From: an uncultured bacterium
Lineage (GTDB): Bacteria; Cyanobacteriota; Vampirovibrionia; Gastranaerophilales; Gastranaerophilaceae
Assembly: GCA_902794035.1 (NCBI GenBank)
Contig: CADBFN010000007.1
Coordinates: 1-61,017, forward strand
Length of the DNA: 61,017 nt
Direction: 5' to 3'
The translations under genes were made by a program, and so were the position numbers. The notes beneath the pieces are model-generated. The model was not told the origin of the DNA and did no database searches. It saw only the letters and a program-made list of their open reading frames with translations. Below are positions 38,462-45,904 of this stretch, piece after piece (the first letter of the stretch is position 1; each line of letters begins with the position of its first letter).

Positions 38462-39040
38462 CTAGTATTTTTCACATAAAATTTGGAAATAAGATTTTTT
38501 ATGATAACAATTTGGGCAATAATCAGGAGCATTTTTCCCTTCGAATATATACCCGCATTCACGGCATATCCATTTTTGATCTGTTTCTTTTACAAATACA
38601 CATCCATTTTTTACGATATTATACAATTGTCCAAACCTTTGCGCATGGTGCTTTTCGGAATTAATTACATGCTTAAATGTTGACGCAACAGAGTCAAATC
38701 CTTCCTCAAGTGCAATTTTTTCAGCATTAGCGTATAAAAGAGTATATTCTTCTTCTTCACCTTTTATTGCACTTAATAAATTTTCTTCCGTTGAACCGAA
38801 TTCAAACGGATAAAACGAATCCACATGCCCGTTCTGTGTGTAACCTATGTGCTTATAGAATAATTTTGCATGTTCATATTCATTATGTGCAGTTGTTTCA
38901 AAAATTTCTGCAATCTGCTCATACCCTTCTTTTTTGGCAACTGATGCATACATAAGATAGCGGTTTCTTGCCATTGATTCCCCCGCAAAGGCATTTATTA
39001 ATTGTTGCTCTGTTTTTGAACCTCGAAAATTTACAGACAT
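38462..39040 (-). CDS. rbr: Rubrerythrin
   Basis: A 192-residue non-haem di-iron peroxidase of anaerobes. The four-helix ferritin-like domain carries the expected Glu and His ligands (FAGESMARNRY, ETTAHNEYEHAKLF, EEEYTLLY, HVINSEKHHAQRF). The C-terminal rubredoxin domain has CRECGY and CPNCYHK, giving the four Cys iron site. I start at the ATG at 39040, which has an AAAGGAGG site; a longer frame from 39079 adds 13 residues without support. A perfect 16-bp AT palindrome lies just upstream and could be an operator. Likely role: peroxide detoxification. Confidence 0.95.
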   Translation of the reverse strand: MSVNFRGSKTEQQLINAFAGESMARNRYLMYASVAKKEGYEQIAEIFETTAHNEYEHAKLFYKHIGYTQNGHVDSFYPFEFGSTEENLLSAIKGEEEEYTLLYANAEKIALEEGFDSVASTFKHVINSEKHHAQRFGQLYNIVKNGCVFVKETDQKWICRECGYIFEGKNAPDYCPNCYHKKSYFQILCEKY

Positions 39041-39060
39041 TACGCCTCCTTTAAACCGTA

Positions 39061-39076
39061 AATAATATATATTATT
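39061..39076 (-). promoter_or_regulatory. 16-bp palindrome before rubrerythrin, candidate operator
   Basis: AATAATATATATTATT is a perfect palindrome 20 bases upstream of the rubrerythrin ATG. It vaguely resembles Fur/PerR-type AT-rich boxes, but AT-only palindromes also arise by chance in this base composition. Confidence 0.35.
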
Positions 39077-39206
39077 CACACTTCAATTTGCATATACGGA
39101 TGTCTATACTTTTGGGCTATTAAAATTTTTCTAATTGATACTTTTCGGGGATTATTTTGGAAATAATAAAAACAATAATGTATTTACTATGTTAATTAGG
39201 AAAATT

Positions 39207-39371
39207 ATGACTGATTTATTGCATTTTACAAAAAAAATTGCTCAACGTATTCAATACTATGAAGCAATCATAGATTTTTCCGAAGAAACTCACTGGTTTA
39301 ACCCTTTTTATACACCAAGAGATATGGTTGTAATTTGGAATGATGAAAATGAAGAATTCAATAAATATTAA
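39207..39371 (+). CDS. Small hypothetical protein, 54 aa
   Basis: An ORF starting at MTDLLHFTKKIAQ with AGGAAAA seven bases upstream; the frame is open further to 39135. The product is acidic at the C-terminus (WNDENEEFNKY) and has aromatic residues (HWFNPFYTPRDMVVIW) that look like part of a compact fold. No domain recognised. It lies between the divergent rubrerythrin and the kinase gene at 39452. It is probably real, because amino acid composition looks protein-like, but support is modest. Confidence 0.45.
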   Translation: MTDLLHFTKKIAQRIQYYEAIIDFSEETHWFNPFYTPRDMVVIWNDENEEFNKY

Positions 39372-39451
39372 TAATTTTGAAAAAATATAGCAAAAAAATT
39401 TTTTCTTGTGTATTATTAAATTCATATTCTATAATTTAATTGGAATTAAAC

Positions 39452-40303
39452 ATGCTATCTTTACAAGAACAAGAAAAAGAAAAAATATATAAACCGGATT
39501 TCAGCTCAAAATCCGGACGGGAATTACTCGCATTCTACCTTCAGACAAAATTTAAGCAAATATTTTTATATGACAAAAGGCAGCAAACACCTATAATAAA
39601 TGCCATTGCTCCCGATTTTATAAGCAGATTTACAAAAAGAATAATTAACAACCCGTCAAAACGCCTGCTAATTGGTGTAACAGGCGAATCAGCCTCCGGA
39701 AAATCAACAATATGCACAGAAATCCAAAATGTTATAGGGCAATTCCGAATGCCTGTTACAGTTCTCAGTACTGATAACTATTTTAATGATATATCAGAAT
39801 TAATAAACAAATACGGAACTTTTGATAACGTTCGTGACAGCGGGTATGATGTCGATGCCCCTACAAGTTTTCAGCTTGACACTCTGCGCGAAGACTTAGA
39901 AGCTCTGTCTGTGGGAACAGACATTATGGCTCCAATGTATTTACCTAACGGAACCGGAGTTTCAATACCAAATGCGATTGAAGTCAAATCACAAAAAATT
40001 ATTGTTGTTGAAGGCATTGCAACAATGTATGAAAAAGTAAAAGATGTATTTGATATTAAAATATATGTGGAAACAGACAATGAACTCCGTCGTTCAAGAT
40101 TTATTTCAAGAGCCGTAGAAGAACGCAATCAGGATCGGGAAAATGCTATGAAGCACTGGAATTACATCTCTCTTGCCGGTGAAAAGTATGTAAAACCGTT
40201 TAGAAAAGAAGCAGATTTGGTATTAAACGGCAATTCGGATTTGGGCTATTTTGCAAAAATTTTAGAACATATTTACAATATCACTAACAATTTTGAAAAT
40301 TAA
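39452..40303 (+). CDS. Uridine kinase / phosphoribulokinase family protein
   Basis: A 283-residue P-loop kinase of the Udk/PRK family. Walker A is GVTGESASGKST (about 75-86); STDNYFND is the substrate-binding Asp-Asn-Tyr motif, VDAPTSFQLDTL matches the DxPxAFD segment, and IIVVEGIATM matches the Walker B-like VEGI. Unlike plain uridine kinases (about 210 residues) it has about 70 extra N-terminal residues of unclear role. The ATG at 39452 is used; a TTG at 39440 is in frame and could start it four codons earlier. The substrate (uridine, cytidine or another sugar alcohol) is not fixed by sequence. Confidence 0.85.
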   Translation: MLSLQEQEKEKIYKPDFSSKSGRELLAFYLQTKFKQIFLYDKRQQTPIINAIAPDFISRFTKRIINNPSKRLLIGVTGESASGKSTICTEIQNVIGQFRMPVTVLSTDNYFNDISELINKYGTFDNVRDSGYDVDAPTSFQLDTLREDLEALSVGTDIMAPMYLPNGTGVSIPNAIEVKSQKIIVVEGIATMYEKVKDVFDIKIYVETDNELRRSRFISRAVEERNQDRENAMKHWNYISLAGEKYVKPFRKEADLVLNGNSDLGYFAKILEHIYNITNNFEN

Positions 40304-40304
40304 T

Positions 40305-40703
40305 CTACTTTAAATTGACCACTTTTCCGTTATTAATTACCTTTATAAGTTTGCCTGCAATATCACGAACAAACTCATTTATATAATTTTTTTCAGGCGA
40401 TGTAACGGAAATAAATTCCTCAATATAATGTGTATTAGAATCTTTCAACTCTGTTTTGGTAATACGCCTGTATTGTTGAAATTGATTTTTATATGTTTCA
40501 ATACAACCATTATCAGTATATTCCTTATGTTGATACCCGATAATCTCTCTATTGGCATTATATTCAAAACTATCCGTATCTCTGCCAAATTCATCATATT
40601 TTATAAGACGTATTAGTTTATTATTCTCATCATAAATTTCTTTTTCCCTGTGCAGATTAATATTCTCACTTTTAAAACTAATTGTATTAAAAATTACTTT
40701 CAA
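40305..40703 (-). CDS. Hypothetical protein downstream of rex, 132 aa
   Basis: A polar 132-residue protein starting with TTG at 40703, supported by a TAGGAG site at the right distance. Its first 75 residues contain short repeats with YDENNKLIRLIKYDEFGRD and YNANREIIGYQHKEY, which recall YD/RHS-like beta-hairpin repeats or MORN-like strands; the similarity is only visual. No signal peptide or membrane segment. It starts 10 bases after the rex stop, so both are in one transcript, and it may be part of the Rex-linked redox response, though nothing proves it. One base separates it from the convergent kinase gene. Confidence 0.6.
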   Translation of the reverse strand: MKVIFNTISFKSENINLHREKEIYDENNKLIRLIKYDEFGRDTDSFEYNANREIIGYQHKEYTDNGCIETYKNQFQQYRRITKTELKDSNTHYIEEFISVTSPEKNYINEFVRDIAGKLIKVINNGKVVNLK

Positions 40704-40713
40704 TCTAATACTC

Positions 40714-41331
40714 CTAATTCATATCAAACGTAAATTGTAAAAAATTTCCCATCAGATTTTCATTCCAGACCTGAACATCATTAGGAACATCAAGAACTGT
40801 CGGAGTAAAATTCCAAATATATTTAATACCTGCTTTTACCAGAAAATCCGCACTTGACTGAGCAAACTGAGCCGGAACAGTGAGAATTGCAATATCAATA
40901 TAATGCTGCCATACATATATTGGCAACTCTTTTACATCAATAATTTTTTTATTATTTATTTCTTTTCCTATTTTGTTTGGATCATTATCAAAAAGACTTA
41001 TAATATTTAGCCCGTAATTAGCAAAATTACCATAATTTGCAAGAGCCATCCCCAAATTTCCGGCTCCGATAATATATGCCCTTTTGTTTTTTTCAAATCC
41101 TAAAGTAGTTTCAATAGATTTTTTTAATTCTTTTACGATATATCCTACTCTTGATTTACCGGAATTATTGAGCACATTTATATCTTTACGGACCTGAGAA
41201 TCATCAATTTTCAATAATGACGCAATTTGTCCGCTTGAAATATACTCCTCTCCTTTATTTATATAATCACTTAATATGCAGTGATAGAGAGTAAGTCGGT
41301 TTATAACTTTGTCTGAAATTTGCTTTTTCAT
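40714..41331 (-). CDS. rex: Redox-sensing transcriptional repressor Rex
   Basis: Rex senses the NADH/NAD ratio and represses fermentative and respiratory genes when NADH is low. The N-terminal winged helix (about 1-75) has YISSGQIASLLKIDDSQVRKD and the family VGYIVKEL segment. The Rossmann domain begins with AYIIGAGNLGMAL and continues with the FDNDPNKIG acidic end of strand two. I start at the ATG at 41331 (MKKQISDKV), which matches the family. It has no ribosome binding site, but a TATAAT element ends exactly six bases before it. A longer frame from 41346 would begin within that element's spacer. The length from this start is 205 residues. Confidence 0.93.
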   Translation of the reverse strand: MKKQISDKVINRLTLYHCILSDYINKGEEYISSGQIASLLKIDDSQVRKDINVLNNSGKSRVGYIVKELKKSIETTLGFEKNKRAYIIGAGNLGMALANYGNFANYGLNIISLFDNDPNKIGKEINNKKIIDVKELPIYVWQHYIDIAILTVPAQFAQSSADFLVKAGIKYIWNFTPTVLDVPNDVQVWNENLMGNFLQFTFDMN

Positions 41332-41337
41332 ATAAGT

Positions 41338-41365
41338 ATTATACATGAAATATGTTCAAACATAT
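41338..41365 (-). promoter_or_regulatory. rex promoter with candidate operator
   Basis: TATAAT (41343-41338) lies six bases before the rex ATG (leaderless layout). Just upstream, ATATGTT (41350-41356) and AACATAT (41359-41365) form a perfect inverted repeat with a 2-base spacer, placed between the -35 and -10 regions. It contains TGTT and AACA half-sites reminiscent of, but not equal to, the Rex box, so it could be an autoregulatory site. Confidence 0.5.
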
Positions 41366-41384
41366 AATTAAACAACAGATTAGC

Positions 41385-41413
41385 TTGACAATAAAATGTA
41401 TTTGTGTTAAATT
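41385..41413 (+). promoter_or_regulatory. Strong promoter of the rpsE operon
   Basis: TTGACA (41385-41390), 17-base spacer, TAAATT (41408-41413). Predicted start near 41420 gives a leader of about 125 bases that contains a small AAAGG/CCTTT hairpin (41491-41505) followed by a T-run. Confidence 0.8.
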
Positions 41414-41544
41414 GAAGCTTGTCAGAAGTTATACAATTAAATATGATTCCAAAAAGCCGAGAAGGCGTTTGTTTGGCGTATTTATTTCATAAAGGTCAGC
41501 CCTTTAAATAGCATTTTTTAACATTAAATGAAAGGTAAAAATCA

Positions 41545-42201
41545 ATGGAAAACAATGAAGAATTAAAAGCTGAAGTTGTTGAAGAAACATCAACAGAAGT
41601 TGTTGAGCAAGCAGCTGAAACAACAGAAGCAGTTGAAACACCTGCAGAAGAAAAACCTGCAAAATCAAGACGCGGACGCGGCAAAAAACAAAAAATCGAA
41701 ACTGTCGCTGAAGAAAAACCTCAATCAGAATGGACTGAAAACGTAGTTCAAATCAGCCGTGTAACAAAAGTTGTTAAAGGTGGTAAGAAATTATCATTCA
41801 GAGCAATTGTTATCGTTGGAAACAAAAAAGGTCAAGTTGGTGTAGGATGCGCAAAAGCATCTGAAGTTATTATTGCTATCCAAAAAGCAATCGCTGATGG
41901 CAGAAAAAATGTTATCAACGTACCTATTTTCAAAACAACAATTCCTCACCCTGTTCAGGCTAAATCCGGTGCAGGATGCGTAATGCTAAGACCTGCTTCT
42001 CAAGGTACAGGTATTATTGCAGGTGGTGCTGTTCGTTCAGTATTAGAACTTGCAGGTATTGAAAACATTTTGGCTAAATCATTAGGTTCAAAAGCTCCTT
42101 TAAACGCAGCTAACGCTACTTTAGAAGCTTTAAAATCATTATCAACATTTAGTGATATGGCTAAAAAACGCGGCTTATCATTGGCTGAATTTTTAAACTA
42201 G
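41545..42201 (+). CDS. rpsE: 30S ribosomal protein S5 with an acidic N-terminal extension
   Basis: The S5 core (from about residue 63) is intact: [19 protein letters not shown], then [23 protein letters not shown] and [12 protein letters not shown]-like segments. Ahead of it is an unusual extension of about 62 residues, first Glu/Thr/Ala-rich ([20 protein letters not shown]) and then basic ([11 protein letters not shown]). Total length is 218 residues against a usual 165-175. It is the first gene of a four-gene operon with rpmD, rplO and secY. The rest of the spc operon (rplR and earlier) is not upstream; instead there is a promoter and the divergent rex gene. Confidence 0.96.
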   Translation: MENNEELKAEVVEETSTEVVEQAAETTEAVETPAEEKPAKSRRGRGKKQKIETVAEEKPQSEWTENVVQISRVTKVVKGGKKLSFRAIVIVGNKKGQVGVGCAKASEVIIAIQKAIADGRKNVINVPIFKTTIPHPVQAKSGAGCVMLRPASQGTGIIAGGAVRSVLELAGIENILAKSLGSKAPLNAANATLEALKSLSTFSDMAKKRGLSLAEFLN

Positions 42202-42268
42202 TATAGAACTACAAACTACAATATAAAAAGTTCTTAAAAGTATTATTTAAATATAAAGGAATAAAAAA

Positions 42269-42463
42269 ATGGCAAATAAAAAAACAGCAGAAAAAATCCA
42301 AATCAAACTTGTAAAAAGTTTAATCGGTTCTTCTGACAAACAAAAAAGAGTCGTTGCAGGTTTGGGTTTAACTAAAAAAGATCAAGTTGTTGAACACGCT
42401 TCAACTCCTACAATTTTAGGAATGGTAAATAAAGTTTCTCACCTTGTAGAGATTGTAAAATAG
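42269..42463 (+). CDS. rpmD: 50S ribosomal protein L30
   Basis: A 64-residue L30 with the typical IKLVKSLIGSSDKQKRVVAGLGLTK-like start (shown here only in part: KLVKSLIG, then GLGLTK), ending in a short strand MVNKVSHLVEIVK that matches the family C-terminus. It lies between rpsE (67 bases) and rplO (50 bases), each with its own ribosome binding site, which is the conserved spc order. Confidence 0.94.
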   Translation: MANKKTAEKIQIKLVKSLIGSSDKQKRVVAGLGLTKKDQVVEHASTPTILGMVNKVSHLVEIVK

Positions 42464-42513
42464 TTACCACTCTTTAGTAAATAATTAATAAAAATAAAGA
42501 AAGAAGGAATAAA

Positions 42514-42963
42514 ATGTCAAATATTACTTTAGAAGATTTAAGACCTGCTGACGGTGCGACAAAAAGAACCGTTAGAGTAGGGCGCGGACGTTCTTCAGGT
42601 TGTGGTAAAACTTCCAGCAGAGGTCACAACGGAGAAGGTCAAAGATCAGGAAGCTCTGCAAAAAGAGGTTTTGAAGGCGGTCAGATGCCGGCTTACAGAA
42701 GATTACCTAAATTAAAAGGCTTCCAAGTATATTCAAAAGTTAATTATGCTCAAATCAATGTTGGAAGAATTGACGCTTTAGGTTTGAAAGAAATCTCATT
42801 AGAAACATTAAAAGAAAAAATGACAATTCATCCAAGCTGCGTTGGTTTAAGAGTTTTAGGCAACGGTGAGATTAAAAACGCAGTAACAGTTAAAGCTGTT
42901 TATTTCACTCCATCAGCAAAAGAAAAAATCGAAGCCGCAGGCGGAAAGGTTGAAATCGTATAA
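42514..42963 (+). CDS. rplO: 50S ribosomal protein L15
   Basis: A 149-residue L15. The N-terminal Gly/Arg-rich extension that threads into the ribosome is present (KRTVRVGRGRSSGCGKTSSRG in part: RVGRGRSSGCGKTSSRGHNG), followed by FEGGQMPAYRRLPKLKGF and the C-terminal globular domain ending VEIV. AGAAGGA lies before the ATG. Its TAA overlaps the secY ATG by one base (TAATG), so the two are translationally coupled. Confidence 0.96.
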   Translation: MSNITLEDLRPADGATKRTVRVGRGRSSGCGKTSSRGHNGEGQRSGSSAKRGFEGGQMPAYRRLPKLKGFQVYSKVNYAQINVGRIDALGLKEISLETLKEKMTIHPSCVGLRVLGNGEIKNAVTVKAVYFTPSAKEKIEAAGGKVEIV

Positions 42964-44303
42964 TGGCAAATGATATTAAAGCACCTTCTACAGAAGACTT
43001 AATGTCAATGTGGAATGCTTCGGGATTGAAACAAAAAATTCTGTTTACGTTGTTAATGATTGCAGTTTGGAGATTTGGTGTTCAGGTGCCTTTATATGGT
43101 ATAAACAATCAGGTATTCTCTACAATAGCATCAGGCAATAACATTATAGGATTTTTGGATTTATTCTCAGGCGGTGCATTAGGTAAGGTATCTATATTAG
43201 CATTAGGTATCGGGCCTTTCATCACATCTTCAATTATTGTTCAGTTAGTATCTGTAGTAATTCCGTCGCTGGAAAAATTGCAGAAAGAAGAGGGTGAAGA
43301 AGGTCGCCGAAAATTATCACAATATACAAGAATATTTACGGTTGTACTTGCGATATTTCAGGGATTCATATTCATGCTCTTTTTGCATCACTTGCCGGGA
43401 GCAGTAATTCCAAATGTCAGCCACGTTTTATTTTATATTAATTCAGTATGTATCCTTACTGCAGGTGCAGTATTGGTTATGTGGATTTCAGAATTAATTA
43501 CCGAAAAAGGCATTGGTAACGGCGGTTCACTTATAATATTCTGTGGTATTTTATCGGGAATTCCTGTATATGTTCAGAGAACATATCAGCTTGTAAAAGC
43601 CAGTCCAAGTATGCAGCTAGCACTATTAGTACTGCTTACAATTTTCTTCCTTGCAACAATTTTGATTGTAATTATGCAGGAAGCTGTAAGAAAAGTAATA
43701 ATTGTAAATCCTAAACGCCAAATTGGTAATAAGATTTACGGCGGTATGAATTCATTTATTCCGTTTAAGCTGAATCCGGGGGGGGTTATGCCAATCATCT
43801 TTGCGATTGCAATATTGTTGTTTCCATCTACAATATTGGCAATGGTTGGTCAGGCAAACATAAAATCAGTACAACTTAAACATATGATTATAAGCTTAAA
43901 TCACTTTTTAAGTCCTGACGGGATTCCGTATTATATAATGTATGTAGGTTTAATTATAGCTTTGACATTCTTCTATGCTTCAATTATGCCAAACATGCAG
44001 CCAAAAGATATTGCAGATAACCTTAAAAAATATGGTTCATCAATCCCCGGAATTAAGCCGGGCAGACCTACAGCTGAAGCTTTGGATAAAATATTATCAA
44101 AAGTTATATTTATCGGGGCGATTGGTTTAGGTATTGTAGCATTAGTTCCGTCTTTCGGAAGTTACGTTACAAAGATTGAAACATTACAGGGTATAGGTGC
44201 AACTTCTTTGATAATTATGGTAGGTGTTGCTCTTGATTTAATAAATCAGGTTCGTTCTCACCTGCTGGCAAGAAATTATGAATCATTCTTAAAAGATGAT
44301 TAA
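42963..44303 (+). CDS. secY: Preprotein translocase subunit SecY
   Basis: The 446-residue, ten-helix channel of the Sec translocon. Recognisable segments are WRFGVQVPLYGI in the first helix, LDLFSGGALGKVSILALGIGPFI (plug and helix 2; cited here as the FSGGALGKVSILALGIGPF part), EEGEEGRRKLSQYTR in the first cytosolic loop, the ISELITEKGIGNGGSL motif and the C-terminal NPGGVMPIIF and YGSSIPGIKPGRPT segments. It overlaps rplO by one base. The genes that normally follow (adk, map, infA) are absent; a terminator and a convergent isomerase gene come next. Confidence 0.97.
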   Translation: MANDIKAPSTEDLMSMWNASGLKQKILFTLLMIAVWRFGVQVPLYGINNQVFSTIASGNNIIGFLDLFSGGALGKVSILALGIGPFITSSIIVQLVSVVIPSLEKLQKEEGEEGRRKLSQYTRIFTVVLAIFQGFIFMLFLHHLPGAVIPNVSHVLFYINSVCILTAGAVLVMWISELITEKGIGNGGSLIIFCGILSGIPVYVQRTYQLVKASPSMQLALLVLLTIFFLATILIVIMQEAVRKVIIVNPKRQIGNKIYGGMNSFIPFKLNPGGVMPIIFAIAILLFPSTILAMVGQANIKSVQLKHMIISLNHFLSPDGIPYYIMYVGLIIALTFFYASIMPNMQPKDIADNLKKYGSSIPGIKPGRPTAEALDKILSKVIFIGAIGLGIVALVPSFGSYVTKIETLQGIGATSLIIMVGVALDLINQVRSHLLARNYESFLKDD

Positions 44304-44326
44304 TAAAACTTATAACCAATAAGTAT

Positions 44327-44362
44327 AAAAATAACTCCCGCGTTCTACGGGAGTTATTTTTT
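44327..44362. terminator. Bidirectional terminator between secY and the isomerase gene
   Basis: AATAACTCCCG (44330-44340) pairs with CGGGAGTTATT (44348-44358), with T-runs on both strands. Confidence 0.9.
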
Positions 44363-44384
44363 GTTTGTTTATGCTTTTTAATAA

Positions 44385-45683
44385 CTAAGAAATTCTGCCA
44401 GGGACAACAACCCCGCCTTTTAAATTCTTTTTATAGAATTCAACGTGAGGCTGAAGAACAGAGTCAAGAACTTCAGGGAATGATTGTCCGTTCATAATTC
44501 TTGTTACAATTTCCTGATAAACTGTAGCGAAAGCTCTTAATTGAGTCAATCTTCCTGCAGCTTCGGCAGTTAATCCCATACCTTTTGTTTCCACTTTTTC
44601 TACAAAAAGCGAACCGGTAACAGAATAAGATTTTGTTAAAGCTTCAATATAACTTTCGGAATTTTCTCTGCATTCACCTTTATCAACAGGAACTGTTAAA
44701 GCAAAGACAAGTTTGTTTGCAGGGTTAAAATGCGCTTCTGCTGAGTGATGCATTGCATCAGGAACCTTTGCAACCTGTTTTAGAGTATCTTTAACAGATT
44801 CATTTTGCATTTGAGCATGCCAATATACGGTGTTTTCGAATATAGCTCCCATATATTGGTGAACAGAAGCATCAATTCCGTTTGATTTAGCATCGGCCCA
44901 GAAAATACCTTCTTTTAAAGCATCATTGATTTCCAAATCTGCAGTTAAAGATTCTGTTGAAACTGTTTGTGCAGAATTCAGCATTGTAATCATGTCTTCT
45001 TTTTTCATGCCTGCATATGCTAATGTGAATAATGCGTGATCGTCAAAAGCAGAAAATCTTCCGCCTACATCATCATGGATAAACAAATCGCCAATCCAGT
45101 TATTTTCGTTTGAGGTTCTTCTCAATTCTGATTTTTCAGCATTCGCATCAGTTACGGCAATAAAATGTTTATTTGCACAGATTTTTGCTTCCTGTTCAGA
45201 TTTACCCTGAGCTTTATAAGCTTCAATAAGTCTGTTTAAGATTCTCAAAAATCCGTCTTTTGTTTCAAATGTAGAACCTGATTTTGATGCTATAAGGTAA
45301 TTTGAAGAAGTTACATCATTACCTAAACGATATAAAAATCTTTCCCAGCTTGAAGAATCTATATCAGAATAGAATTCAATATCAGTTCTGTTAATGTTTA
45401 AACCATTAATAGATAACATGTGTTCTACTGTATGTTTAGAACCACCAATACCCATTACACTTAATGTTTTAGCTCCTGTAGCTGATTTTAATTTTGAAAC
45501 CATTGAATAAATTTCATCAACTCTTTGAGCCTGTTTTGAAGGTAAATCTACCCAATTCAAAAATTGACCTGATTTATTTGCACGAGAAGAAAATTCTTTT
45601 ACAAATTCAGACACTTTTGAAGAATACTTGCTAAAATCTATTCCAGAGAAATTAGCAGTTAAACTTGAACTTTTAGTCAACAT
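44385..45683 (-). CDS. Glucose-6-phosphate isomerase family protein, divergent
   Basis: A 432-residue SIS-fold protein of the PGI family. The family signature DDVGGRFSAF is clear, as are SVMGIGGSKHTVE (sugar-phosphate loop) and IASKSGSTFET. However, the second PGI signature (FDQxGVExxK with the catalytic Lys) is not found, and the GARDQHT-type Arg loop is replaced by a QYMGAIFENTVYW segment. The start at 45683 (MLTKSSS) has AAAGG seven bases before it. A second, more typical PGI is encoded at 51305. This one may use another sugar phosphate or be bifunctional like some phosphoglucose/phosphomannose isomerases; function not assigned. Confidence 0.8.
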   Translation of the reverse strand: MLTKSSSLTANFSGIDFSKYSSKVSEFVKEFSSRANKSGQFLNWVDLPSKQAQRVDEIYSMVSKLKSATGAKTLSVMGIGGSKHTVEHMLSINGLNINRTDIEFYSDIDSSSWERFLYRLGNDVTSSNYLIASKSGSTFETKDGFLRILNRLIEAYKAQGKSEQEAKICANKHFIAVTDANAEKSELRRTSNENNWIGDLFIHDDVGGRFSAFDDHALFTLAYAGMKKEDMITMLNSAQTVSTESLTADLEINDALKEGIFWADAKSNGIDASVHQYMGAIFENTVYWHAQMQNESVKDTLKQVAKVPDAMHHSAEAHFNPANKLVFALTVPVDKGECRENSESYIEALTKSYSVTGSLFVEKVETKGMGLTAEAAGRLTQLRAFATVYQEIVTRIMNGQSFPEVLDSVLQPHVEFYKKNLKGGVVVPGRIS

Positions 45684-45764
45684 AATCATCCTTTCTTTTT
45701 TACCTATACACGCTTATTATTTTAGCACAAAGTAAATCACATGATTTAAATTAAGAATAAATTA

Positions 45765-45793
45765 TTGACTTGAAATATAAATTTTAATATAAT
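45765..45793 (+). promoter_or_regulatory. Promoter of the nrdDG operon
   Basis: TTGACT (45765-45770), 17-base spacer, TATAAT (45788-45793). Predicted start at about 45800, exactly where the riboswitch begins. Confidence 0.85.
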
Positions 45794-45798
45794 TAATG

Positions 45799-45897
45799 AA
45801 CCAAATAAGGAAAGCATGGGTGAAAGTCCCTCACTGGTCCGCAGCCGTTATAGTCGGAATGCTTATTGGTTTAGTTATTACTTTGCGAGACTGGAGG
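45799..45897 (+). promoter_or_regulatory. Cobalamin riboswitch controlling nrdDG
   Basis: The conserved cobalamin core is present: GGAAAGCATGGGTGAAAGTCC (matching GGGAAxxxGGTGAAAxTCC; given here as two parts, GGAAAGCAT and GGGTGAAAGTCC), CACTGGTCCGCAGCCGT and AGTCGGAATGC. AACCAA/TTGGTT and AAGCAT/ATGCTT close the core helices. The following GAGACTGGAGGC resembles the B12-box hairpin and contains the GGAGG ribosome binding site of nrdD, so ligand binding would block translation. The compact layout, lacking a large P6 extension, recalls the Cbl-II (methyl-/aquo-cobalamin) class; the class is an inference. Confidence 0.88.
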
Positions 45898-45904
45898 CTT
45901 TATT

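Noticed and set aside
41443-41511. 22-codon ORF (MIPKSREGVCLAYLFHKGQPFK region) in the rpsE leader
   Set aside because: No ribosome binding site and overlap with a hairpin; could be a leader peptide but there is no positive support.
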